From Euwallacea fornicatus (Eukaryota; Arthropoda; Insecta; Coleoptera; Curculionidae): 64,000 bases of DNA. The position numbers and the translations under genes are program-made. Position 1 is the stretch's first letter. Every line of letters begins with the position of its first letter. Under the pieces are notes generated by a model. It had not been told where the DNA came from. It searched no databases and was given only the letters and a program-made list of their open reading frames with translations. Below are positions 34,192 through 45,689 of the stretch, in pieces. Location of the stretch: positions 1,674,001 to 1,738,000 of the forward strand of contig NC_089571.1 of assembly GCF_040115645.1 (NCBI RefSeq), in the 5' to 3' direction.

Positions 34192-36275
34192 GTAGGTTGA
34201 ATAATTTAGCTCTTTCGATTGCTGACGAGGAATATATGGACACCGGTCATTTGACATTCACAAAGCTGTATGCCCGTTTACGTGCCACGTTGACGGGCCC
34301 GAAATCGATATTTCGATTGGACGTTTCGCTTTTCCATCGCTTCATTGCTGGGAAACTCGCATCTTTCTAATTCGCGGAAAATCCCCAGGATAAATAACGG
34401 GATTGTTTACATAGAATGAAGCAAGAGTTCGACGTAATCTAAGACCATAAAACCCACATTCGAATATGCGAAACCCGACGAGAAATTTCAATTCGAAAGA
34501 GATACATTAATCCGTTTCTATTCCATGTAGTTTTGTAAATTACTGCGAACCGAAAATTTGGGACCGTATTGATGTTCGGCGGAATTGTTCATTGAATATG
34601 GAAAGTTCGTGTTTTCCGTTTGATTGGCACGTTTGGAAGCTCCGATTTTGCCCAAAGAGCATATCGCAAATTCGGGCAGATTTCCACGTGTAAATATTTT
34701 ATTAGTTCAATTATGGGACTTTAAAATGTTGTGTATGTGCGATATGCATTTAATTATCGTTATTGGGTGGAAAATTTTTCGAGGTGTCGAAAATTTCGCC
34801 GAAATCTGATTTCGAGGCCGCGTCAGTCCGTGCGAGTGGGAAACGCGATTTTAAAAGCGAATTTTCGAAATTATCCGCACATTTCGACCGGAAAAAAAGG
34901 TCAGGATCGGCTAGGCCGCGGGAGTTTCCCGTGCATCGCCGGCGCCGCCGCCCGCCGCGGGCTCGCTCCGGCTCTGTCAAAAAACGCCCGCGTCTCCTCG
35001 CACTTTTCTCCTGCAACTTCCACATTTCGCTGGAACCGAAATCGCAATTTAAACCCAGTTTATCAGCAATTACGTCATCCAATTGATTTCTTAGTTTGGA
35101 ATGTTCGCCTACAAATACGGAAGCGTAGACGAAAATCCAAATAATGAAATTCCGACGCCTTATGTCAGTTCGAGAAGTTTCCGCTGATGTATACGATTTC
35201 CCGATGAAATAAATAAGATTGAGGACTTCGACCAAGTGAGCCGACATAATGAGAAAATTATAGTTGTTATTTGATTTGGGGGAGGGAAGTTGCGAGTTTG
35301 CTCCAATGGTCACGTGCGAGAGTTCCAGCCAAGTCGGCGGTGCGGCCACGGGCACGGAATTCCACCATGGACGTGTGCGGCTTCACGTATGCACGGGAGA
35401 AAAACCAATTTTCCTACGTAGAAGTGACATAACGTTAATGGAAAATCGCGGGCTGCGTTGCCTTAGACCCGGCGGGTCTGGCGGAAAAGCGATTCGATAA
35501 AGCCATTTGTAAAAGCCACCACCAAGAACTGTATTGAGAGATGCCTATTGATTAAGGTCCAGGTAATTGGCTCGTGTTGCAGTCCCGTTTATCCCGATCC
35601 AGGCTGGAATTTTTGAGGTGGAATTTTCTATTCCAAATTAAAGGCATAAGCAAAATACTTCCGCTTGAACAGGGTCAATAAATAAACACCGAATGTGCCA
35701 CTTAACGCCATTCGAGGCCAAGTGCAGCTAATTTAATTATTTAAATTAACTTTGACGTACATAAAACCAAATGTTTACGCGGTCTGTGCATACGAAATGT
35801 TGGAATTAAATTTCAGCGGTTGCCAGTTTTGTTTATTTTTGAGAAATTTGGCCTTGTGATAAATTTTACGCCGCGAAAGATTACACTCGGTATATTCGGA
35901 AATTGTCAATATTAAATTCATCAGTCGCCATTGAGGACTATTTACGAGCGCTCCGAGGCCGCGTCAATATCGAGGAAATTATGAAAAATGAGCCTCGAGC
36001 CGAACAGGTTGTTAATGTAAGAGAAAATCGGACTTATTCGGACTTCCGCATTGCAAAACTTATGCAAAACGCTGCTAGAGAATTTGAAATTTGCAAATTA
36101 ACAACCCTCGAAGATGATCACCTTTTCCATGACGTGCCCCTTTCCATTCTGAACCTTTCTATCACGTTCGTTAATATGAAAATCTCTTATGGGGCGGATG
36201 TGGGCTCTGTCCTACCACAAGAAAGTTTCGAATACATCAATTAGTTGATATATAAAATTGAAAAAAAATTACATA
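34192..36275 (+). other. Intron; includes GC-rich segment 34820-35110
   Basis: First part of a 4.1-kb intron. The segment 34820-35110 contains dense CpG (for example GCATCGCCGGCGCCGCC). It is covered by a 201-codon minus-strand open frame (34750-35355) and two plus-strand frames, none with a known domain. It may be a regulatory island or GC-driven chance openness. Confidence 0.45.
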
Positions 36276-37527
36276 CAGCGGCGGACAAAAGTTTTGAAAC
36301 TTCTGTTTACAAAAGAATTCTGTTACGAAGAAAAGTAAAAATTAATGTTCGGTTCCGCATTTGCATTAATTACCGCTTGACATCTTCTGGGCATCGAATC
36401 TGCAAGCTTGGCACACTTCAGGAACGATTTTCCACTCGTCCATTATGGTACCAAGAAGTTCAGCCCCATTTCGAATATTTTTCAATCGAATACGGCGATT
36501 TAGCATTTCCCACGAGCGCTCAATAGGATTTAAATCTGGCGATTGTGATGGCCAGTCAATGAAATCCTTCTTCTTTTTTGATAATCAAGTTTTGACAAGC
36601 TTCGAAGTACGCTTGGGGTCATTGTCTTGTTGGAATCTCCAACGAAGAGGCATTTCATATTCCGCAAAAGGCAACATTTGATTCTCCAAGATGTCCCGGT
36701 ATTGGAGTTCGTCCATTCTTCCCTTGACTTCAACAGTTGATCCAGTACCAGACCGACCAAAGCGCCCCCAGACCGTAACACTGCTACCTCCATGTTTCAC
36801 GGCCGGTACTTGGTACTTTGCGTCGTGTTTTTTGCCTTTTGGTCGTCTTACGTAGTGTCTCCCATCTGATCCAAATTGGCTTTCGTCAGTCCAAAGGACA
36901 GTGCGCCATTTTTCACAAGTCCACTCCACGTGGTCCCGAGCGAAACGAAGACGAGCTTTGATATTCCTCTTTGATAGAAGGGGTTGCTACCGAGCAACCC
37001 TTCCGAATAAACCAACAGCACATGGTGGACGTCTTACCTGGACTTTTTCTGAGATTTTTTTAGTGATTTTACCAACTGCGGCGGAAGCTTTTCGTGGTCG
37101 TCCTGTGCTTTCCTATGTTACAGGACTTTTCCTACCACCACGATGAGCAGATATAATCTTTGAGGTGAGACTTGCAAATTTTGGTACTTTTTGAAATATG
37201 AACTTGTTTTCCACCACTTTCACGTAATTGGACAATTTCTTGTTGCAAATCCCGAGATATACACTTAGCCTTACCCACGTTTACAGTGGAATAATAGTTC
37301 GTTCGCAACTTGTGCAAAACTTTGCAACAACCGCAGATAAACAAAAAACGAGCAAAAAGTCGTTTTTGCCTGTTAAACAAATTAAGGAATTTATGTGAAA
37401 TAAACAAATAAATCGAAGATTTCTGTTCGTCACAAACAAAAATTTTATGCATACGAGGGATCCCTGAAAAGACATACTCGAATGAACTAAAAAAATTAAA
37501 AAATGTCTCAATTTTTGTGCGCTACTG
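36276..37527 (-). mobile_element. Tc1-like transposon
   Basis: The left end after TA reads CAGCGGCGGACAAAAGTTTT and the right end inward reads CAGTAGCGCACAAAAATTGA. The expected TA on the right has mutated to CA. Length about 1.25 kb; the transposase lies on the minus strand. Confidence 0.85.
36366..37278 (-). pseudogene. Tc1-like transposase, catalytic triad retained but frame broken
   Basis: The start is the codon at 37276-37278, now GTG in a GKAKCISRDLQQEIVQLRES context; that family methionine begins the first HTH, followed by KQVHISKSTKI. After frameshifts, ARLRFARDHVEW (near 36925-36960) and EKWRTVLWTDESQFGSDGRH (first D near 36886) follow. Then YVRRPKGKKHDAKYQVPAVK, GGSSVTVWGRFGRSGTG, WRFQQDNDPKRTSK (second D near 36640), SPDLNPIERSWEMLNRRI (E near 36520) and the end QKMSSGN with stop at 36366-36368. 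D, D and E are all present with DD34E-like spacing. Frameshifts near 36590 and in 36930-37140 kill it. About 305 codons, slightly short of the 340 usual. Confidence 0.85.
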
Positions 37528-38322
37528 CATGCATTTCGAACTACTCTTGATTTCAGAAAATTGCAAAAACCTCAATTTTCAAAAAACCTGCGCGCGCAAG
37601 ATCCTCCTCCACTATTTTTCAAAGGTCTTTTAGTTTTCTTTTCCGCTTTGAAATTCAAAGTTTAAAAAACCCATATGGGTCGAATTCGGCCTGCCGATCC
37701 TCGTAGCCAGTTTGTGAGTGTTGAATTTCCGCCCAACTGAAAGACCTCGGACTTTTATAATTTGAGTTCTTCCAAGGTTGGTTTCAAAAAAAGTCATTTT
37801 GAGAAGACTTTCTGAGAGCTTGTGTTCTCTGAGGCAGAAAAAGCGCCTTTTTAAGCGCCTCGGAGACTCTCTAAGGGCGAATTCAATCTCCTTAGACAAT
37901 TGGAAAACAATCCGATAATTCCAAAAACTCACTTAAAGTATAACATTAGAAATACCTTTGAAAGGAAAGGAAAAAACTCAAATAACGTGGCTAAAACATT
38001 TTGAGAAATGTCCACCTGGACACATAATTCCAACAAAAATATTTTCTCTCTTGTGTACCTTGACGTAAGCAACTTTTATCGAGAGTTCTCCCTTTCGTCA
38101 AGAAGTTGATGTCGATACGCGAAATGCACGTTTTTCAGCAAAGTTCGTCAAAAAACTCACATAATGCAAACTTTTTTCGATTTGAGGTCGATTTTAGGGA
38201 AATTTTATGAACACATGACGTTTCGAATCCAGGAACTCATAAAGGGAGATCAGTTCGCCACGCCGCTTTTCCTCTAGAGTGCGACCGAGCCAATTCCTCT
38301 AATTTTTTTTTTTTTTTTACAG
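37528..38322 (+). other. Intron, no feature recognised
   Basis: Ends with a strong pyrimidine tract (about 20 T, 38299-38318) before the acceptor ACAG of the next exon. The minus-strand frame at 37630-37932 has no motif. Confidence 0.5.
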
Positions 38323-38532
38323 AAAACTTAAATTTCACGACCGTGGGCCCCAGATTGGAACAAAAGCTGACCTCGGCCAGTTCGTGTGTTTTAAAATCCA
38401 CTTTACCCATCTCAACTGTCCGGCCCTGTACTTTGGATTGCGGCCCCGGGGGCGGCTGCCATGCCGAACGTGACGAGGAACCAGTCAAGTGCCTGTGCCC
38501 CCTGGGGAGGGGCGGGGAGAATTGCGAGAGGG
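38323..38532 (+). CDS. Exon coding a second EGF-like domain (host gene, exon C)
   Basis: Internal exon bounded by a T-rich tract plus ACAG and by GGTAAGT, 210 nt, phase 1 at both ends. It joins in frame to exon B (TCA G + AA). The peptide starts ENLNFTTVGPRLEQKL (an N-F-T glycosylation site), has a lone cysteine in SSCVLKS, then a full EGF pattern: CTLDCGPGGGC, HAERDEEPVKCLC, PLGRGGENC, ending ERG. Spacing C-x3-C-x5-C-x10-C-x-C-x8-C is classic for a non-calcium EGF module of the type that sits in front of laminin-G domains in agrin, perlecan or pikachurin. The following exon was not found, so the next intron probably extends past the window. Confidence 0.85.
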
Positions 38533-41285
38533 GTAAGTTTGGGCCCTATTCTAAAATTACGTCTTGAAATAAGAACTTTGGGGGGAAAACTTTGATTCGG
38601 CGCGATTTCATTTGAATGTCTTTAGTTCTGAGACTACCTGAGAGGCGAAGTGTAAGTCGAAAGTGCGGAAACCGTTTGCGATGACCACTGCTGAAATGAC
38701 CTTTGCGGGGCGGCCCCGAGCGGGGCGGATTCACGTATCATAGTGAAGTAACTCTAACAGTAATTATCCTCCGAACTTAACCTAATTCTCTTAATTAATT
38801 AGTCGAAAGGTCACTAGGTCACATTGGGTTATCCAGTTTGGAATTTCATATCGTTTTAAATGGATTTCTGGATGTCTTTAAAAAATGGCTTTGCCAATGC
38901 CCTAGCCCTTATTTTAACACGTGGGGTAATTATTTATGCAAAAAAAACTGACGGATTTAGTGGAAAAAGCTATTACAAGGTGTTCTTTGCGTGTTCAAAT
39001 CGCTCAATGTTAAGCTGCTAGCGTGTCTACCTGAACATGAAAGTACATCAATATTTCACTATGATTAACAAGCTACTAGAGGATTCTAAAAGTTGAGCTT
39101 GGATATTTTATGGGTCATAATTTCCACGTTGCTGGGTGGAAGAATGGGGTTTCGCAGTTTTATTGGGCTCTGGAAATTGAGGGAGACCGCGAGCTACTTC
39201 CTGCAAGAAACCTGTTCTTGCCACGTTGTCGAAAGTTTCGACAATCATCAAGTTGTTTTTGCCAGTTTCAGTTTTGCAAGAAGTCCAGTACTCTTCTACA
39301 GTCTTTTATTAGTTTTAAAAGTTCCTCCTAGACGCTTTTCATTTGATGAAACTAGAGCTCTGATTGCTACAGCCCCATAAAGCGAATTGCGAACAAATAT
39401 TTGCAACAAACGAAACGAGGGATACGTCGGAAGACTTACCTTGCAGAAGGAGAAAATTAAATATCCAGTGAGGCCGATGACTATTTTAAATTCTCACTGG
39501 AAATTTCCAGGGAACACTCCTTTTTCGGCTTCATGTCGAGGATTGTCGGTCGTCGTGAATTGGTGCGGTGGATTGGGTTCCTGGACCTGCAGATGCCTGA
39601 CAGAATCGTAGCAGCACTGCTCTAGATCTGCAAATCTGACGGAACATCGATCCGTTCAAGCATTTCTTGCAGACGTCGTGCAGCCCCGTTTCATTCTTCT
39701 TCGCAATTTTAATTCTATTAAAATTCACTCACTGTATTTCTACTTTCGATTAAGTAGCCCTTAACCTCCCTTCTCTCGCATCGGAGGCTTTGTGTCTTCT
39801 TAGAAGGGACATTTCGAACTTTATGTATAGTCAGAGAACATAAGAACCCTTCACCGCACTCTTAAAGAAATGGGTCAAGATTACAAAGCTCTGTTTGAAG
39901 AATCGCCACTCCTAGTCCATATTATTTATAGGGCTCCGCAAACATACAGGTAATTTGTCTGTATTAGAGGAGAAGCGGCTAGTTGGACGATGGTGCAAAG
40001 GCATTCTAGCTTTGGTAATGGCTTTCAAAATGGAAACAGTCCATCGTCGGATTGTTTTCCCTTCAGGAGGAGATGATATGTTTCTCACATATCAAGGGTT
40101 ACTGGTACATCGACGTGTTTCTTTAGGGTGGTGGCGGGGCACGAGGGCGGGAAATTGAGCTCATAAATGCACATTCCAAAAGTCACTATGTTTTGAGATA
40201 TTTCACTTTTTTAATTCGGGATTTTGACGATTTCAGAGCGATTTTTCAAAAAACCCTTTTGGGATTTTTTACTTTCGCCACTCCATCTCTCGTCTAACGC
40301 CAGAATCTCCGTATGGAACGAAATATGTTCGGAAACGTTGGCATTAAGTGAAGATTTTGAGTCCGAACTTTTATAAAATCACCTTTGAGGATCAGCTGCC
40401 CCGACTTTTTTTTTTGGAATTTTCAAAAAAATTTAAAGGTAACATGCGCACAAATCCAGTAGCTATCCAAAGGGGGAATTACGTATTCAACCGGTCCTTT
40501 CCAGTCCCAAAAAAAAAGTCGAAATGCTTTTGATGAACAATTTAACTTAAATTTAAATAATAACTAAATCTTCACGCAATGCAAATATTTCCGGTCAAAC
40601 TTAGCTACACGTGGAAGGTCACAATGTTAGGTAGATGACCAAGTAGCGAAAGTAAAAAACCCAAAAAAGATGTTTTGAAAAATCACTCTGCGAATATAAC
40701 TCAAAATCTGATGAGTTCCGGAATATGCAATACTCCTCACCTGATGCCCTATCGTCTCCTCAAAGGACCACGTCGAGTTACCAGCAACTCGTAGGTATAA
40801 GTCTCGTTTACGGTCTTCTAGACACTTAGGTCTAGTTTCAGTGAATTATTTTGATCAAAATAGATCAGAAAGCGTCGATCTGTAAGTGGACATAGATATT
40901 GCAGCATCGGAGGAAATTAAACTCGGGGGCCCCACAGCACTGATTTGACCTTTTTAGGAACGAATTTCTGCTCTGATTGGTGATGTGAAATTGTTTTTGG
41001 ATGCGATCCACTTCCGGCGGTGAAATTCGCTGGATTTCGTGAAATAGACGAATGCATTAACGTCAATCGCGTAAGTCGTTAACGCGAACCCAAAATCTGT
41101 GGGATTTCGGTTTCAATCGCTCCTCCATTTTCCCTCTAACACACCTGTGTTGATTCGTTAGTCAAATTTACCAAATATCTGATTGAAGAGGAGATAAGGA
41201 AATTCGATAAACTACGTTCGGTGGTGGTCTTCAGAAGTACTGAGAAACCATAACTTCAAGCTTCACAAACGCATTTCGAAAGAAA
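38533..41285 (+). other. Intron or intergenic DNA without recognised features
   Basis: Begins with the GTAAGT donor. Many short open frames but no domain and no matched TIRs. Stretches near 40180-40520 and 40650-40700 have long A and T runs. Confidence 0.45.
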
Positions 41286-41798
41286 CAGGGGCGCGCCTAT
41301 GTGGAATTCAAAATCAGTAAAAATCCAAAAAATTCAATTCCATTTTTGAAGGCTTGTGACAGCTTTTCAGACATCGTCGATTTGCATGAAAACCGACACG
41401 TGAATGATAATTAATATCGTACATCAAACGTTGTAACAGTTTTCTGTTGTTTGGAAACATGTACGGGAGCCCACAGAAAACGAGTTTGTAATAATGCTAA
41501 AGTCGTGCCAAAAGGGAACAAAGCGGCAAAAATGCCAAGGAAAAGTAGCCGCTCATTAGAGTAGTTCATTGTCATTCAGTCGAAATTTAGCCGCTCTAAC
41601 CATAGAGCTACCTGATCTCCCCACAAGGGAGAATCGATATGGTGCTGCGGGTAAAAAAGCAATGTAACTCTGTTTTTCTGGACATAAGCTCAATTTTTTT
41701 ACTTGATTTGGAACATCCGTGAAATTTCTGGCGAATAATGCCGGGCTCCGGTTCATGGCGGCTGTTTACAAGATCAGGGGCGTACCTACGTGGAATTC
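41286..41798. repeat. Two near-identical short direct repeats 489 bp apart
   Basis: CAGGGGCGCGCCTATGTGGA at 41286 and CAGGGGCGTACCTACGTGGA at 41775, each followed by ATTC. A CAGGGGCG start is common at hAT-type ends, so these may be two remnant termini. No matching inverted end was found. Confidence 0.5.
41570..41632 (-). repeat. tRNA-like A-box sequence, perhaps a SINE head
   Basis: On the minus strand, GGTAGCTCTATGGTTAGAGC resembles a tRNA D-arm with the internal promoter A box. The downstream part (anticodon arm and a GGTTCGA T-loop) is not recognisable, so this is not called a tRNA gene. A tRNA-derived SINE remnant is the likely source. Confidence 0.35.
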
Positions 41799-42918
41799 AC
41801 GCAGAGTCCTCGACGTATTAGAGAAAAAGCTGTCATTTCTCGCTGTAAATTTCGAAAATTTCGGAAAGCCCGCCGCAACGGGGGGTGAAAATACAATTTC
41901 CCAGTAAGTGAATTGAAGTAAAAATGGGCGAAAAGTAGAAATTACGGTAGTAATTCCTAAAAATTTCAAAGAGCTGTGAGAATCCTATGTAATCGGCACA
42001 AACGGCATTTGGAACTACAGGAGCGTCTAGTTTTGGGTAAAAACCATTAGAGAAACGTCGAATTGCATTGGAAACATTGGCGTACGTCATAAAACTGTGG
42101 TCCACTAATGACTTAGTACATACATGTTGAATCGTGCGTACACATACATACAGTGCTGTAGAAGGTGATATAATATTCTACAGGTGCACCCAACAAAAAA
42201 AGGGGTAACGGAGGCAACTTTGAATCGATAACTTAATAAAAGCAGGGGCGGACAAGGCACGATTTCCGAACGGGATTCGCGTTTCCACCGGAACAAAGCA
42301 GTCGGTTTTTGAGATATTTTTTCAACTGATTAAGACGAAACTTGGGTGCTAAATACCTAATTTATTTTATGTTTCTTTTCTCGAGTGTTCGTACCATCAG
42401 AAGCTACGTGAACAATTAATAATCATATAATCCCTTTCCTTGATTAATTTATTTTTCCTGGCACATAATAGCGGAAAGTTGGTGTTCAGGAAAGAACGCC
42501 GCTAAGGGAAGTTGTAACGAGTTGGGTGAAAAATTTATGGCACCAGCCAGCTAGGAGGCAAAAGTAAATAAAACTATACGATATATTCCAGCTAGGGCGG
42601 GGATTTGTTTTAATTTAAGTCAAGTTGGAGTTTAAAGTTGCCGAGAAATGTGTTTTTCGGAGCGAGTTAAGTGGCAAGGAGGCATTTTCAGTCAAAATGC
42701 ATTGGGTTAATTCGGGAGAGTCTACGAAATTTTGCAGCGGTAGTTTTAAAGCTTTATTAGAAACTTTCCAAGGTCTTTCCCATTGAGAAATAACCATTAA
42801 TCAAAATTAGAATAAGTGGAGCGGACGTTTCATCAAGCTTTCTTCCTATCAATTAAGAGCAATTGGCAGCTCCATTAATTCTTCTCTTAGATGAAATTTC
42901 ATGCAAAGATTGAAACTT
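41799..42918. other. Non-coding, no feature recognised
   Basis: Nothing beyond short chance open frames; AT-rich toward the poly-T run. Confidence 0.4.
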
Positions 42919-42954
42919 TCTTTCTTTTTTTCTTTTTTTTTTTTAATTTTTTTT

Positions 42955-42988
<34 letters not shown>
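42919..42988 (+). repeat. Poly(T) tract
   Basis: About 70 bases of almost pure T with a few A and C. It could be the poly(A) tail of a minus-strand retroposon, but no adjacent retroposon body was recognised. Confidence 0.9.
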
Positions 42989-42989
<1 letters not shown>

Positions 42990-43245
42990 AGTGAACTCAA
43001 GGCACCAATTAGTTCACATATTAATTCACTGCCGCCTAATTGTATACAGGAGAGTGGGTGACAGTCTTTAAAATCCTAATTAAACCGAGTTTCAAAGGTT
43101 ACACCTTCGCCGGGTAAATGGAAGCTTTCTTCCTGAAAGGAAAAAGTTGGCGCAAAAATCGACAATATGAACTATTGAGAGGAAAATTTTCATATTTCTC
43201 TTTGAGTTAAAGAGTTCCTAATTGAATTCGAGAACTTTTTAATAG

Positions 43246-43645
43246 ATAGGTGACCTTACTCCCACTTCAAAGATCAATACTTCGGCAGGTAGCGATTCAA
43301 AACTGGAAGTTTGCGCGAAACCTCGGAGAACTCCTGGAAGTTGGCGATGTTTGAATGTGGGGCCGGCGTCGCGTTTCGGCTTCAAAGGAAGCTTATTCGC
43401 TAAGCTAATTAGTGAATATTTTGTTATCTCCGAGCCATTGTGTCCATCCAACCAATTTATAATTGGTTGGCATCGATTTGCACACGTTTTGCACATACAT
43501 AACGATGATAAGTCCGAACGTAGTCTCGGACCCCGACGTTCGCTGCTCCCCCTAAAGCAAATTAACCGAGACGACCTGCTGAAATATGAAATACGTCCCT
43601 GCATTAGGGCTATAACAAAGACTGTCGCCGACATAGTTATCACAG
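43246..43645 (+). other. Open on both strands, ends at a good splice donor; weak exon candidate
   Basis: The plus frame is open for 142 codons from 43246 to the stop at 43669-43671, and the minus frame for 134 codons. A consensus donor (ACAG|GTATGT) at 43645/43646 would leave phase 1, matching the EGF gene exons, and TTCAAAG at 43380-43387 would give an acceptor in the same phase. The predicted peptide (for example RDDLLKYEIRPCIRAITKTV) shows no EGF or laminin-G pattern and no known domain. The sequence is more GC-rich than its flanks. It may be an unrecognised exon or chance. Confidence 0.2.
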
Positions 43646-43671
43646 GTATGTACCTCCGAATGCGCCCTTAA

Positions 43672-44100
43672 AAAGCCCTTTTTGAGTAAATACAGCGGAA
43701 AATGTTCATAGCAAACTCGAAACAGAGTTGACAAACCAGAAAATGGAAATGGTGTTGCGTCAGCACCCCATTAAAGTAAACGCTTTGGGGAGATATTACG
43801 AACTCACGATAATCCCGTTCAAAACTCGTGGATTGAAATTTTGCAGCGACCTGTTATCGATGAAATAGTAGTGAATCTGGATAAGCTATAAATAATATTT
43901 CTTGCAGGTCAGGTCGGACTTTGGGCATGCAGACAATAGAGAGCTACAGAGTAACCAATACCATGCTGGAATTAACTCAGATTCCAGCATGCTCGCATAA
44001 ACATCTAAATCAGAGTGCTGGGAGTTCACGATTTTTTATTATTAATTGCGGAATGCCCAAAAAGCAGAAGAAATGCCACTAGCGAAGATATTGGAATGTA
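43672..44100. other. Non-coding; small hairpin at 43962-43992
   Basis: CATGCTGGAAT and ATTCCAGCATG face each other across a short loop. It was not tied to any known element. Confidence 0.45.
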
Positions 44101-45306
44101 CAGGGTGTCCAACGAATGGGGGCCATTGTCTGCGTCTCGGGAGGAAAGAGTTGAAACTTGGACATCGTACTAAAGTGGGGGTGATCTACTGATTAAAAAT
44201 AACTTCATGAAAACACCACTACCGGTTATACCGGAAATGAATGGCAGCTCGCTTATTTTAAATGGAACACCCTATATATCATAATAAATTTCGATTCTGC
44301 GGAACGTTGCGAAGATTTTTCGTGTACAGTGTTCTACACCTAATTTTTACAGTTTTCGAGAAGAATTTATTTTAAATGACGTCTAGAGTGACTAGGTGGC
44401 GCTGCTCGCCGGAATTTAAGCATGACGGCACTCGTAAATTATTCAAACGAAGATTATCTCAATACATTTATCATTTATGGTGATTTGTAACATAGTATTA
44501 ACCGGAACATGTCATACGTTCGGTATTCGATATCCAGAAAAACCGAAGCCGTCACGAAAACTCTTCAAACGCACAATAGATCATTTTGAATGGAGCGGAT
44601 CTGTCAAAGCACCTTACAGAAGAAAGGGGCCTATCGTTGACGATTGTTGCGCCATCTAGTAACTCTACGCGTTACTTAAAATAAAGTATTAAGTACTGAA
44701 CATTGAAATTTGTTTTTTTTTAATAAAATAAAAACGGTTAGATTTAGATATAGACAATTGAATTGAAAATAGTACTTATTTTTGGTGTTAAATGTGCATT
44801 CGTTGAAAAAATAGGGGGTTCCTATTTAAAAAAATTGAGTTTTTTATAATTCTTGAATAACAATACTGGACTCTCTTTTTAAATACCCTGTATGAAAAAA
44901 ACTTGATTTAACTCACTGATCCAAGGACCGTAAAGCATTTAGCGCAGCAGCGCAGAATTTCATTGCAAAATACTCAGCCATTTTCGAATTATATGAAAAT
45001 ACATTCATCACTGAAACTTTCAATTTTTTGGGAAAATTCTAATTATATCGAATACCGTAAACATTAGGTATAGCACACTACACATTGAAGATCTTCATAA
45101 TGTGTCACAGAATCGACATTTGCGATAATATATAGGGTGTTCCATTTAAAATAAGCGAGTTGACATTCATTTCCGGTATAACCGGAAGTAGTACTTCCAT
45201 GAAAACACTTTTAATCAATGAATCACCTCCACTTTAGTATGATGCCCAAGTTTCAACTTTTTCCTCCCGAGACGCAGACAGCGGCCACTATTCGTTGGAC
45301 ACCCTG
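44101..45306 (+). mobile_element. Non-autonomous element with about 180-bp TIRs keeping only a transposase N-terminus
   Basis: A 1206-bp unit flanked by TA on both sides. The left end reads CAGGGTGTCCAACGAATGGG and the right, inward, CAGGGTGTCCAACGAATAGT. The arms share CTCGGGAGGAAAAAGTTGAA-type sequence, CACTTTAGTA and CGGTATAACCGGAA, with a second internal terminus AACACCCTATA/TATAGGGTGTT closing each arm. The interior carries the HTH fragment (44422-44659) and an A/T-rich spacer, with no catalytic domain. A related copy is at 51038-52204 and part of another around 8090-8470. Confidence 0.85.
44422..44659 (+). pseudogene. Transposase N-terminal HTH fragment, second copy
   Basis: MTALVNYSNEDYLNTFIIYG, then a one-base shift, then TGTCHTFGIRYPEKPKPSRK, KRTIDHFEWSGSVKAPYRRK and PIVDDCCAI before TAG at 44657-44659. 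It aligns with 8225-8462 over its whole length, stopping at the same codon, so the shared ancestor already ended here after about 79 codons. The RYP and FKRTI-F--SGSV pattern is that of the DUF4817-like DNA-binding domain. One frameshift breaks it. It could have produced a DNA-binding protein without nuclease when intact; this is inference. Confidence 0.7.
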
Positions 45307-45689
45307 TATTTATAAATGAATCCTGGCATAAGACATCGAGTTCATTATTTCATCCTTATTTATTTATTTTTTTTAGATGCCGCCTTACATATCAGTAAGG
45401 GGCGGTTGGAGTAGTTGTTTTACTCACCATTTTGAGTTATTTATTAACTAAGTTAGTCTTGACTTACATAACCTAAGAGTACCACGTTCCCTTTAGTGAG
45501 GGCTCGGACATGCACCTTTACCAGGATAGTCCCAGAAGTACCCGACTTAACATATAGATGACGATTTTTTGTTAAAAACTTGCCTGCATTACGAGGCTGT
45601 AACCGTAAAAAACTTATGCTTAAGGCTTGAGGGTGTTACGTTGATTTGTGTTTGTTTTGGAGCTGGCTTTAGTGAACGCTTTCAGAAAT
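45307..45689. other. Short non-coding spacer between two elements
   Basis: Nothing recognised with confidence. A TACGAGGCTGTAACCG motif at about 45589 may be the worn 5' end of the mariner that follows, since many mariners of this subfamily begin TACGAGG. Confidence 0.4.

Noticed and set aside
34750..35355. 201-codon open frame on the minus strand
   Set aside because: Longest frame in the window but no recognisable domain, no splice or promoter context, and overlapping open frames on the plus strand; GC and CpG richness removes stop codons on both strands.
39093..39380. Possible laminin-G exon after the second EGF exon
   Set aside because: The translations in both frames have no laminin-G pattern and no splice sites in the required phase.
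41570..41632. Possible tRNA gene
   Set aside because: Only the D-arm/A-box region is convincing; no acceptor pairing, anticodon arm or T-loop could be aligned.
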